DNA of 64,000 nt, taken from contig CM114272.1 in assembly GCA_050084515.1 (NCBI GenBank), forward strand, positions 22,692,001 to 22,756,000, written 5' to 3'. The notes under the pieces were generated by a model. The model was not told where the DNA came from. It searched no databases and saw nothing but the letters and a program-made list of their open reading frames with translations. How positions within the stretch are numbered: the first letter of the stretch is position 1; each line of letters begins with the position of its first letter. The DNA is from Blasia pusilla (lineage: Eukaryota > Marchantiophyta > Marchantiopsida > Blasiales). The translations under genes were made by a program, and so were the position numbers. This document shows positions 44,746 through 55,160 of the stretch, piece after piece.

Positions 44746-44935
44746 GTTCTTTGAGTGCACTCCACCTTATATCCTCCAACCTAAGAGCGGGCCCTACTGG
44801 AGAAGTCACCCTCAACTGAGTAACCCCCAACCCTATGTATGAAATCGCATCTCTACCTAGACACTACAGCCCTACATAAGGTATGGCCTCTACTAGCACA
44901 CTATACTCTACGACATAATCCGTATGGTCATGACA

Positions 44936-46920
44936 CGCACTCTCAAGATAATGCACCCTACAATCACATCCAACGTCATCTGTGCCATCTGCTCCAAGTA
45001 GACATAATCTCCCTGATGAAACCTCCGGATAGTTGGTCGATAACCACCATCCCAAATAGTCGCATACCTCAACGTATCTCGATGCTATGCAATCGCCAAG
45101 TTCTCAAACGCCATGGGCATCACTCTCCGAAAAAACTCAGCCCTCTGAGAACATGCTCGCACCCATACATCTGGGTCATCAAGGTCCAGCACCTCACAGC
45201 ATCTTGACGAATGGCCGCAGGTAAATTTGGCTCTCGGCCATAAAATAGCAAGTATGGTGAAAAAGACGCTAAGGATGTCTGCCTCCTGGATTTGTATCCC
45301 ATCGCCAACCATGGCAACTGGAGGTCCCAATCTCCTAGGTGACCTCTCTTTAAGCCATACTTGCGCAAACCCCTCTTCACCGTCTCCATAACTCTCTCTG
45401 CTAATCCATCCGCTTTGGGATGATCTCGCAAAGTCGTGCGGTGGTCGATCAACGCCTGATCACACAAGGCTTGGAACTCACCGCAAAACTCGGTACCCTA
45501 GTTTGTCAACACCTCAGTCGGTGCGCCATAATGACTCAGCACTCTGTCAAGGAAGGCATAAGCTACTCCCTCACTCGCTTTGTCAAGCAATGCAACCAAC
45601 TCGATCCACTTCGAGAAGTGCTCGACCATCACCAACACATAACAACTGTGACGCTCCGTCAAAGAAAAAGGTCCTGCAATATCCAAACTCCATCTATATC
45701 CTAAGCCCATGATCGGTAATGGATGCAACTGTGGAGTCAGAGCATTGAACGATGCTCGGACCCGATCACACACCATGCACCTGGCAACAGACCGCTGAAC
45801 GTCAGTCTACATGCCTCGTCACCAAATTTGAATCTGTAGCAAGTTGTATGTCCGCTTCACCCCAAAGTGATCCAACTCCTCGTGGGCATGATGCACTAGT
45901 CGTGCTCTCTGCAAAGGATGTGGCACTACGTGTACTCTGCCATCCTTCCAAACCCTCAAAACATGTGTCCCCTCCCAACGGAATCGTCTGGCCCGTTGTA
46001 GGATCTGATCCCGCTCTCTAGCATCCACGGTACTCGCAACGCTACTAGTACGAAGGTACTCCAAGACTACTCCATCATCATGAATATCTCGGCCACTTGT
46101 CGTGTCCTCACTGGCCTCGGGATCCAAGGACTCTCCACTAGACCTTACCATCGAAGTCTCCACACTCTGGCTCTCTGTAGCCAACATGCCTAAATAGGCT
46201 GATGTCTGCCATCCTGGCACCGACTCCTCATCACTCTCTCCATGCCATCGAGCTCCAGTCGCATCTCGCTAACTCGGGCATGGGTTACGACTCAACCCAT
46301 CTGCATCTTGGTTGAGCGTCCCAGGTCTATGTACCACCTGAAAATCATACTCCTGCAACAATAGAGCCCATCTCGCAAGCTTCCCTGTAAGCTTATCGCA
46401 CTCCATCAACCACTTCAGTGGTTGATGATCAGTGATGATGGTAAAGGGGTTGCCGAATAAGTAACACCTGAAATGCGCGACAGCCCATATCGCAGCCAAG
46501 CACGCACCCTCATACAAGCTGTACTTTGCCTCTGCAGCGTTGTTCGAGTGGCTAGCGTAAGCCACCACGAACTCTCTACCCTCATCATCATGCTGGGTGA
46601 GCACCGCTCCAAGCCCCAACATGCTCCAATCTGTGTGCAACTGGAAAGGACGCCCCTTGATCGATCTCCTCAAGATGGGCGCGGACGTCAACCTATCCTT
46701 GAGCAACTGAAATGCTCGCTCTTGCTCATCCCCCCTAGTGCCACTCGTGATCTACCTTGGCTAGCAAGGTCAGCGGCTTCGCAATCGAACTGAATCCCTT
46801 CACGTATCGCCGATAGAAGTTCGCCAATCCCATGAATGCGCGAACACGGCTCACATCTGTAGGGCGTGGAATGCGTGAGATAGCCTCTAAGACTGTACCG
46901 TGGAATGCGTGAGATATCAA
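44936..46920 (-). pseudogene. copy C: RT thumb, RNase H and integrase (split by copy 2)
   Basis: 46920-46735 gives ISRIPRPTDVSRVRAFMGLAN (RT connection). 46706-46269 is RNase H with QLHTDWSMLGLGAVL, KYSLYEGACLAAIW and ITDHQPLKWLM. 46220-45819 is the linker and zinc region (HHAHEELDHFGVKRTY). 45776-45498 and 45467-45085 are the integrase core (SLDIAGPFSL, LTN then TAG, ADGLAER). The reading is cut at 44936 and resumes at 35870. A TAG after CPS and the TAG after LTN are at Gln positions. The 5' portion of the element (gag to RT) is absent beyond 46920. Confidence 0.8.
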
Positions 46921-48774
46921 GAAAAACCAAGGCTTAGTATGTAGATAACTCCTTCAATCTTTGAGGACATGCTACAACCAAACACCCACCTTTATGTACA
47001 AAAATCGAGTGCAGGTCTCTTATACAAGGAACCAACAATAATATAATCACTTGCAGCTCGTTGCTCTCCCAAATGGCCACCCGCGTTTTTAGCTTGACTT
47101 TCTGAGGTACTCTCCATCTCCTTTGACAATAAGAATGATGTCAGAAAAAGGAAATGAGGACCATCACTCTCTCCAAGACCCTTTTATTTTGAAAAATACA
47201 TGCTTGAGACTCCTCAGACCTTATTGCAAGTCTATTGCACCTCTTAGGACCCTCCTCTATTGCAAGTTTGACTCATACTTGGAAGTGCCACTCTAGTGCA
47301 AATTCTTAGTGGCAAGGGAGATGTTGAAATTCGCCCTTATTTCAACGAATGGGGTTTAATCATGACTAAACTCTAAGGCTGTCCAGACTTGTCCATTTTA
47401 TTCAACCATGCTAAACTCCCTTGCCAATAAAAAATTATTGGTCTATTTTGCAAAATGGATGACAAAGAGCAACATTGTATTCTGTTATTGGTACACTGGT
47501 GACCGAATTGAACAGATTCAGTGCCGATAACTGATGCATGGGTAAGTGACATGCGTTGGGGATCCCTCTTGGAGAAGGAACGTTTTGGATTGAAGTGTGC
47601 TTGATAGAAAAAACGTTCACGATTCAAACGACAAAAGCAAGGTTAGCTTGAGCTCTGTTCGTAGGCCTTGCATCAACGAACTCTTTCTTCTTATTGCCAA
47701 AGTCCAAGTCAGGTAGCAAGACAACGAACATTCGTGACGAAACTCCTCATTGCGAAGCAGATCCATAGGATCACAAAAAACTGTCTCGATGCTACGAGTA
47801 AAGTAGCGGAAGCATCTGAACATAGGGACTGAAAATAAGCCCAACCTTGAAAACCCCGACTCTTGAGGTTTAGATATTTGCAGTAGAGGTAATGAGGCAA
47901 TGAATAGCATCCAGAGCAAAGAATCATGACCGATAGAGCTAAACATTTTTAGATCTCGAAATTTTAGGATGAAATGACAACAATCCATAATTTCATGAAC
48001 CTGCATCGGAGTCAGGGTTGACCTTTTTATGTGGGTGCCAGCGTGTTGAAGCTGTTGAATGGCACGAAGGGAATATCATCTGGCAGCTTACAGGAGAACT
48101 CATTCATCTGCAAATCTGTCTTTCCAATAGTTGGATACATCATGGAAATACTTGCGCATGTGTGATTGCTGCTACACTTTCCGACAAAAGCTTAGGATTA
48201 CAATCTCGAACCACTTCTTCCAGGTTGACAAATCATGAAATTACTCGTGCATTTATGATTGCTACGACATTTTTTCTACAAATCAAAGGTGTATGTTCGC
48301 CGTGCTGAGAAGCCATTTCCTGTCGCTGAATCAACTTGGCTACTAGTACATCACCCTTCTGTCCTCGAGTAGCTCCACGCCCGCCCCAACTGTCGGAGAC
48401 ATCCGCATAATACCATGAAGCAGTTTTTTCTGTAATCGCTCTGTTTCGGATGGGCATCTCACAATACAGGCTGTGCTTGAAAAGCTAAGTTGCGGTTGCA
48501 AGGAAACCGCATGAGTAGTCACTTTTCCCGTTTGATGCGAGCATCCTACATCTATTCCTATGTTGTTTCAATAGCGGGTAGGTGTGAGTGGACGGACACT
48601 CGATTAAGGTAGGAATCTGCCTCTCCGTGTCACCCCATGCTTCAAGAAACATTGGCGTGGATGCCCCTCATCACATGTCTCTTTCTTCTCTCGCCGAGAA
48701 CCGTTCATTAAGTTGTGCCTGTCATGGCATGTCGAGGGAGAAAGCACTCATTAAGTGGTTGATTTCGCTCCTTG
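46921..48774. other. unassigned
   Basis: Copy C ends here. A minus-strand frame of 129 codons (48006-47617) has no domain I recognise and biased composition. I see no gene I can support. Confidence 0.3.
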
Positions 48775-49270
48775 GACGGTGATTGGAGAGATTGGGAATG
48801 GTGCAGAGGAGGAAGTGTCTCGAGAAAGTACCATCTGAGAGGAGGAGGAGGAGAAGGAAGGAGAGTCTGTCGTACAATGAGTGCTGACTAGTCTAGACAG
48901 AGTGTCGGTGCAGAGCTTCCAGGTGCTAACCAAGAAACTCTTTACAACACTATCTAGCATACCTGATTTGGATCTGAAAAGACATTATTAACAACGGTAG
49001 CGGCCGTGGGCACTGGGCTGGTGCGAATCTTTCAGGTTTCAATCAAGAAACATTTTAGAACACTATGAAGCTTACCTGATTTGGATGCTAGAAACTATGA
49101 AGCTTACCTGATTCAGTAGTGAAAGTTGCTGCACTGGTGCAGCAACTTTGGGCCGGTGCAGCAACTTTGGGCAGTGAATTTAGGCTGCTGAACGTGATTA
49201 ACGGCTTATGTACCAACTTTGCAATTTCCCTGTAGGCTGTTGCTGTTTGTGTTGTAAATTTCGTACAAGC
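48775..49270 (-). repeat. dispersed satellite-related repeat block
   Basis: Minus strand resembles 7920-8100 (both encode VVKSFxVxTWKLxT and a Ser-rich stretch ending in SSxxPxxxxxVQ). 49080-49260 contains the satellite phrases CACTGCCCAAAGTTGCTGCA and TGCTGAACG. These are single, out-of-array units of the repeat found at 7.8-9.6 kb. Confidence 0.55.
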
Positions 49271-52119
49271 GAGCAGATTAGCGACTGGAGGTTTAATCGC
49301 AGTCAAGGAGCAGCGCGTTGATTGTGGTGTCCCTCCCTCCCTGCTCTTTCTGAGGTTGAACCGGCCCCGTGCTGAACGTGAGCTTGAGACGCATTCATGA
49401 ACGATAGTTCTTCAGTTCTGCTGGATAAGGATACACGGTCAAAGAGAAGTTTTGAAGAGAAAGAGGGCTTAATTCTTCAATTTCGCTGGTTCTGGATCGT
49501 GTCCAAGACGACAAAGGTTCGATGAGACCGACTCTAATCATTCAGTGGTGCCTGCCATAGTGTTGCGATTACAGATCCCGCACCCTGGTTGGAGAATGCG
49601 AGAGAGAAAGGTGAGGAGATAGAACTAGGTGCATAGTGAGGCACACGTAGAAAATGACAGTCTCCAATCAGTTTCTACTTGTGCCTGTCTACCCTGTTTG
49701 GGCAGTGCGAGAGAGAAAGGTGTGGAGATAGAACTACGTACATGGTGAGGCACAAATAGAAACTGATTGGAGCCTGTCACGGGGGCGACCCCTGCCAGTG
49801 CCTTTCACCACGCAACTTAGACTTCGATCCAAATCGCTTCGAGAAACAGTATAATTGTGATTCTAAGAATTACGATCGTATTCCCAGGATTTCTGAAAAC
49901 GGCCTACCTACCCGTAAAACAGCACGGGATCGCTTCGCCGCCTCGGAGCAGAATTGCTACGCATTGTTTCGAAGAGCTTTACCAGCAAGATACCGCACTT
50001 ACTCAATTTGAAGAATCTCTGGGATCTCCAGAGTGGCTTGTTACTTACGGACTAGGCGGAAAATCCAGTCCCCAACATAGCACGTTCAGCAATAGGCGAT
50101 TTGGTTCCTCATAGGTGGGTGGAATTGTATATGGCCGTCGTCGACATGATTCAGAATCTGTGGAAGGGTTCAAGTTTTCGATCTCGTGTTAACAATCGCA
50201 TCACATTTCGGCTATGCTGGAGTGTGCCATCGACCCCAGTCAAAAAAAGCAGTTCGGCATCTGAGTTGGTTGCAAACGTATCACCTTACTTGACGCTCCT
50301 CACTTTACCTTACTTGACTCGGTCAAGAAGGGTGATACGTGGGCCACGAAATTACCATAAATCAATGCGTTCTACCAATGTATCTTTCTGAACGTTAGGA
50401 TGAGTTCTACCGATCATAATTCGCCTCAATTAGGTCCTTTTTGTGGGTTCGTCTTCTTTGTTTCTCCACGAGGGCCTAATCATCTTTTCGTCGTTTCTCC
50501 TTTTTGAATTGAAAAGAAGACAACTACGATGTTTTTTGCAATGATCCAGTAAGCTCGCTTCCGTTGGATTTCACCGACGTTCGTACATAACAATAGATAT
50601 GAGGTTGGTGAAGAAAGGGTGAAGCCGGCACGAGTTCGGAATGTGCTCACGATAGACAGTCCAAACCTTTCAGTTGAAGGCAATAAGTATTAAAAAGTCG
50701 GTCGAGTACGCATCCTGTAGGAATTTGTCATTATCACCTGGCGGAAATAATGGTGGAAGCAAGCATCACCGAAAATGAAAGGAATTCCCTGAACCATAGG
50801 CGTTGCGGTCATCATGATCCGGTTCGCTAGGGCTTGAATTTACCTTTCGGTCAGTGGACGATCTTGTGGACCTACTATACCATAGCTCCAAAAGCGGATG
50901 TCTGAGAGCTAACCTGAGAAGTAGAACTTCACGGTAAGAAAGAATTCATTCCGGCTTTCCATGAAGCCGTGCACTCCAGCACGTACAACCGGGAGAAAAT
51001 AAGCTTTGGAAGCCTGTCACCTTTACGGTCCGTCGTAGGGGCCTTTTGTGGAAAAATAATTCCTTTAAAATTGAACTTTCGGAGCCTCTCACCCACCCCT
51101 ACAATCTATACTATAATGCGAGGAGGGGGGTTACCTCTTATGGTTGTTTTTTTCCCAAAGAAGTGAAGCCTTCCATAAGAAAAAGTTTTTAAAAAAAACC
51201 AAATCTATGGGAAAGTTTGGGAAAGTTTGGAAGGGATGTTATTTCACGAAAGAATTAAATTTTTAGACGACCCTAAAAAATATCAAATCTATGGGAAAGT
51301 TTGGAAGCCCTAAGTTTGGAAGCAAATCTATGGGAAAGTTCGGAGGGCTTCCATTTGAATGAGACATGATTTTATTTTCTTACTTGGGAATGAATGAGAC
51401 ACTTGTCAGTTCGGAAGTAAAAGAGGAAACTTTTTGATGTAACCAGCCGAATTAAGACACCTATGAACACTAGCTCTAGCTCATTGCACATAAATCATCC
51501 GCGTCTCTAAGTTGGAGTAGACTCAACGTAGGTGTCAAGGAACTGAAGAAGGAGCTGTCGAAGAAGGTGGCGGCAAAGTGGAGGCAAAGTGGAGGCAGCA
51601 TCAAGGTGTTATCGAAAATTCGGAGAAAGCTTATCGACCCAAGAGGGTAAATCTGTGTTTCCAAGTAGGAATTGATGTCGACTCTGTGTAGGCACGCCTC
51701 TGGGTTTGTGTCGTCATCGTCCCTTGTACGCAGTGAAATCATGTCCCTCGGCTCCTGATTTTGGGAATTGACCCTGATTTTCCGTTGAAACATACCATTT
51801 TGTGAGCTTTTCATGTACAGAATTGCCCACTGTCTCGAGTCTGTATACACTCAGGTCAGAAGCCTCTCCCGTCTTCTCTCCTTTTTGATCGACTTTAACT
51901 TTCAGTCCGGTTTTGGATTCTCATGCACTGACGCTCATCCAGCGACTCTCCTCCAACAACGAGTGTCGCATGATTTCTTCTATTCGGAGAACAAGAGGCA
52001 AATTCCCGCCCGTTTCTGTGTTTCCTCTTGGAAGTCGATTCACGATGCAGTCCCGGGAGAGGTGAGCGATTGAAACTCTATCGAAAACAGCTCGATGGAG
52101 TTTTCGTAGAGAGTAGAGG
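49271..52119. other. unassigned, compositionally distinct block
   Basis: No gene recognised. 49.55-49.75 kb holds a duplicated phrase (GTGCGAGAGAGAAAGGTG...GAGATAGAACTA). From about 49.8 to 51.45 kb the sequence is more even in composition, with words such as GGGAAAGTTTGGAAGCC repeated near 51.2-51.35 kb. It could be organelle-derived, but I cannot confirm it. Confidence 0.3.
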
Positions 52120-52473
52120 GTGGAGGGACACGCCGGGGAGCATGAGAACAGTCCGGCTTTCAATCCTCACTACCTGAAGATCGATCGCATCGTGGCTGTG
52201 GAAAAGACCAACCGCTACAAACGATACTTGGTTAAGTGGCGTGCTCTACCCTACTCCGAAGCCACATGGGAACGTGAGGATGAGCTACTGCCCGACGACG
52301 TAGCAGCAATCAAGCGCTACTATTTTGTCAATAGCAAAGCGTGGAGAAAATGTTCTCCATCATCAAAGCTGGTTTTCATAGATGGTCGTTGCTTGAGAGA
52401 CTATCAAGAAGAAGGTGTTGCCTGGCTGGACAACAAGTATGTGAGAAAGGTGCGGTATTGCGCAGGGGAATGA
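52120..52473 (+). pseudogene. CHD-type chromatin remodeller fragment: second chromodomain and SNF2 start
   Basis: A plus-strand frame with a chromodomain (YLKIDRIVAVEKTNRYKRYL, VKWRALPYSEATWEREDELL; aromatic cage positions partly visible as Y and W). After VFIDGRCLRDYQEEGVAWL come the opening residues of the SNF2 ATPase domain (usual LRDYQxEGxxWL). The ATPase Walker motifs are missing: the frame ends at 52473 in sequence belonging to the opposite strand. CHD proteins slide nucleosomes using ATP. This is a broken piece of one. Confidence 0.75.
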
Positions 52474-53657
52474 ATTAGCAGCTGGCCCTGCAGTACGTTG
52501 AGTACTTTTCTGTAGCTCTTCCCGTGGAGTTTAACACAAAAAATGGGCTCCGCGCCCGACCGATTTCTGACGGATAGGACCTTCTCGACCCTGTCGAGCT
52601 TGTCAATTCGCTTCGCAATCGTACCGTACTCATCATCTATCCGCAAACCGAACGAGTCCACTTCGTAGAAAGGATGCTTCGAGAGAGACTTTTTACAGTT
52701 CAAATTCGAACGTGCCGCAGTTTCATCCACTTCGGAAGTACCAAGTATATCACCCGTATCCTTATTTCGAAACTCCCCGTCTTTACTATCATAAGTATCT
52801 CCCTCCGTACGTTCACCCAGGTTGTCTTTCGAAGGATCGACCCAAGCTCTTTGATCGTCCTCGTCGTCGGATGCAACGATGAACTTGTTCTTGGATCGTC
52901 TAGAATAGCACTTGAAAGCATCTTCACCAGTACCTGCGACGGGAGAGTCACCCGAATGGACAGAGAGCGGAGTCGTACACTCCATGCTTTCATCATTGTG
53001 AACCTTCTTTTCGAAAGAGAACTTCGCAAAGTCAGGGAGGTCATCACTCGGGTCGAGGTCGGGGGAACCCAGACCATCCCCGGGGATTTTCCTCCGAGCG
53101 GACCTCTTCATTCTATCGACGGATCCGCCCTCAGAGACTGCATCGACTCCTTCATCAGATGAAGAGGCATCTTTGTAATTGACAGTATCTGACCTCCTAG
53201 CCCGCATCATGCGAGTACGAGGCTCCGACAGCATTTTTCTCTTACTGCGGCTTGGCACAGGGGCAAAATCGTCCCCATCGTCGTCACCATTACCATTCTC
53301 ATCATAACTGCCCTGTGGCTTGGAAGAGCAATCACCAGTGCTGCTAGCATTGCGCTTCGTGTACAAAAGTAGGGTGTTCGTATCAGATTTTTCTCTATCC
53401 GGCTCCCTGCTAGCACTGCGCTTCCTCTTTCTGCTAGACAGACGCCTCCTGTCGGGTGCAATTGAGGTTAGTTTCCATGAACTGTCGAGCTTGAATTTCC
53501 CTCTGATGCAAACCTCCTTCAGCTTGAGTCTGAATCTGAGTGACTTGATAACCATAGTTAACTTGCAGCAATGTGTGTCCGAGTAATGGGTATATCCTTG
53601 CTTGACTTGGAGTCTGGAAGAATATTTGTGGATTTGAAGTCTGTTCCGGCTAGACAA
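52474..53657 (-). pseudogene. CHD-type remodeller fragment: N-terminus and first chromodomain
   Basis: An open frame of about 390 codons, rich in Ser, Asp and Arg/Lys clusters (RRRLSSRKRKRSAS, GNGDDDGDDF, IVASDDEDDQ), typical of the acidic/basic disordered N-terminus of CHD proteins. It ends in a first-chromodomain pattern: IAKRIDKLDRVEKVLSVR, then IFCVKLHGKSYRKV. The second chromodomain follows on the opposite strand at 52120-52450, so the two halves are tail to tail with an inversion point near 52455-52500. Codons are well kept, suggesting recent duplication from an active gene elsewhere. Confidence 0.65.
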
Positions 53658-54655
53658 ATATAGCTTCTAATTTAGGACATTTGGTTGTCTCCAAGAAGTC
53701 GGTGTTCAAGTGAGAGGAGTATAAAGCATCTCGTTGGTTCAGGCCCACAGGATTCAACTTATAAAGTTTCAGCGTACCATTACCTTGAATAATTGGAGGT
53801 CGTTCGTGCCACCAAGGGCTGTGGTGGATGACAGGAGACTCGACTGGGCCCTTGGCACATTGCATCCCGCGCTCAGGGGCTGCCCTCGCCTTCCTCACAG
53901 CTCCGCTCCTTCTCCTCCACCTCTTCCTGGGCAACTTTTGTCATTATGCTCCTGGCTGGTTACTCTCTCATCAGCTTCGCAGCCCAGCAGCTTCCTGGGA
54001 GAGCCGCTGCGATGAAGAGAAATGAGCCAAGTTAAGAGGAAAACCCGCGCTCAGAGGCTGCCCGCGGAAATTCCGGAAAAGTTAATCGTATTTGCAGGGA
54101 GTTTCAATACCTACCCACCAGAATCGAAGCCAACCACACGGACCTAGTGACGTAGCCCTCCTAGATGTTTGGAAAGAGGGGGCTTTCAGAGTTTATTTAT
54201 GAAAATAGTTTTTTTGTGTGCCCACATCTTGTTCTTTAGCATACATCTTGTTCTTTAGCATAGACTGTTTTTTAGGTGAGCTTTATGAAATTATAAATTT
54301 TTTTACGTTTTCTTACTTGAAATATCTAATTTATATTGATAATTTAATCTGCTCTTGTTAAATTTGCAATGTCGGATTGAGCCTAATTTACGTCATGTCA
54401 ACTCTCTCATTGAGCTACAAGAGGCCGTTAATTGTGAAAGAAATTGTAATAATTACGAGTCCTGAATATGTGGTAGAGAGAGATGAGCATAGATTTTCAT
54501 TATCTCGCTCACAACGAAAACGAAAATTGTTTGATGTGGACTCTAAATTTTCTGTTGCCATTTCAAATGGTTTCAATGAGACTGAGGAGGTTAGAGAAGT
54601 ATCAATAGGCCAAGAAATTTTGATTACTCTCAATAGTAATAAGAGTTACGCTCTC
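53658..54655. other. unassigned flank of the PHD-finger transposon
   Basis: AT-rich from 54180. A plus-strand frame from 54377 (MSLIYVMSTLSLSYKRPL) runs into the transposon end at 54655. It has no recognised domain. Confidence 0.25.
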
Positions 54656-55028
54656 GGGGGGGACACTCTATGTATACCTCCTATATCACCTACGACGTTT
54701 TGGGGTCGGAAACCCCTAACTTATAAGTGAAAATTTTTTTTTCCTCCCCCTTACTTACTTTAAAATCGCAATTTTTAAAAAATTATGACCCCTATATTTT
54801 GTTAAGTAAATTTGTGTCCTCGATTTGTTTAGGGGCTTGAAAGTAAAGATAAGTACCCCTTCGCGCGGCGGTCTTGTATTGTTGCACTTGATAATAGGCT
54901 ATCAAAAGCTTTCAGCAATACCCAAGCCACTGCCAAACATAGTATGATATGTAAGGTGGAATTATCTGCATGTTTCCATTGAATCAATATTTAGTGCAAC
55001 TTCCACTTTCCCCATTACTTTGACACCT

Positions 55029-55087
55029 ATGACGGAGAGGAATTGAACCTCTGTATGGGCAGGATGCTCATATGGCCACGCCGTCAT
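55029..55087 (-). other. tRNA-like hairpin in the 3' region of the PHD-finger transposon
   Basis: 59 nt. It has a perfect 7-bp acceptor-like stem (ATGACGG with CCGTCAT), a perfect 5-bp T-arm (AGAGG, 7-base loop TTCAATT, CCTCT) and an exact Box B consensus GGTTCAATTCC. A Box A-like TGGCCATATGAG follows the first stem. The 28 nt between the stem and T-arm is too short for normal D and anticodon arms, so this is not a standard tRNA gene. It lies just downstream of the transposase stop and is kept in the copy at 24329-24387. Confidence 0.55.
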
Positions 55088-55160
55088 CCCCCTAATCTAT
55101 CCCCTCCCAAAACTAGCCTATCATAAACTCAGAAAATGACTTCACACTATAACATGCATA

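Larger units (their letters stand above)
35875..44935 (-). mobile_element. copy 2 of the methyltransferase/PHD Ty3/gypsy family, nested in copy C
   Basis: The best-preserved copy. Minus-strand order is gag with two zinc knuckles, protease, linker domain, DNMT3-like methyltransferase, RT, RNase H, integrase, PHD finger, purine tract. The outer edges are TGTCATG at 35875 and CATGACA at 44935, flanked on both sides by CGCA (35871-35874 and 44936-44939), a likely 4-bp target duplication. Removing the element and one CGCA restores the reading seen in copy 1 near 14930. The 3' LTR appears short and holds a SINE-like insertion. I could not match a 5' LTR to it, so LTR structure is unresolved. Confidence 0.75.

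Noticed and set aside
47617-48006. 129-codon minus-strand frame
   Set aside because: No domain, no start context and a composition like the surrounding noncoding DNA.
49800-51450. Organelle-derived insertion (NUMT/NUPT)
   Set aside because: Composition and wording hint at it, but no organellar gene or rRNA could be identified.
55029-55087. A normal tRNA gene call
   Set aside because: The stem, T-arm and Box B are good but there is no room for D and anticodon arms, so it is listed only as tRNA-like.
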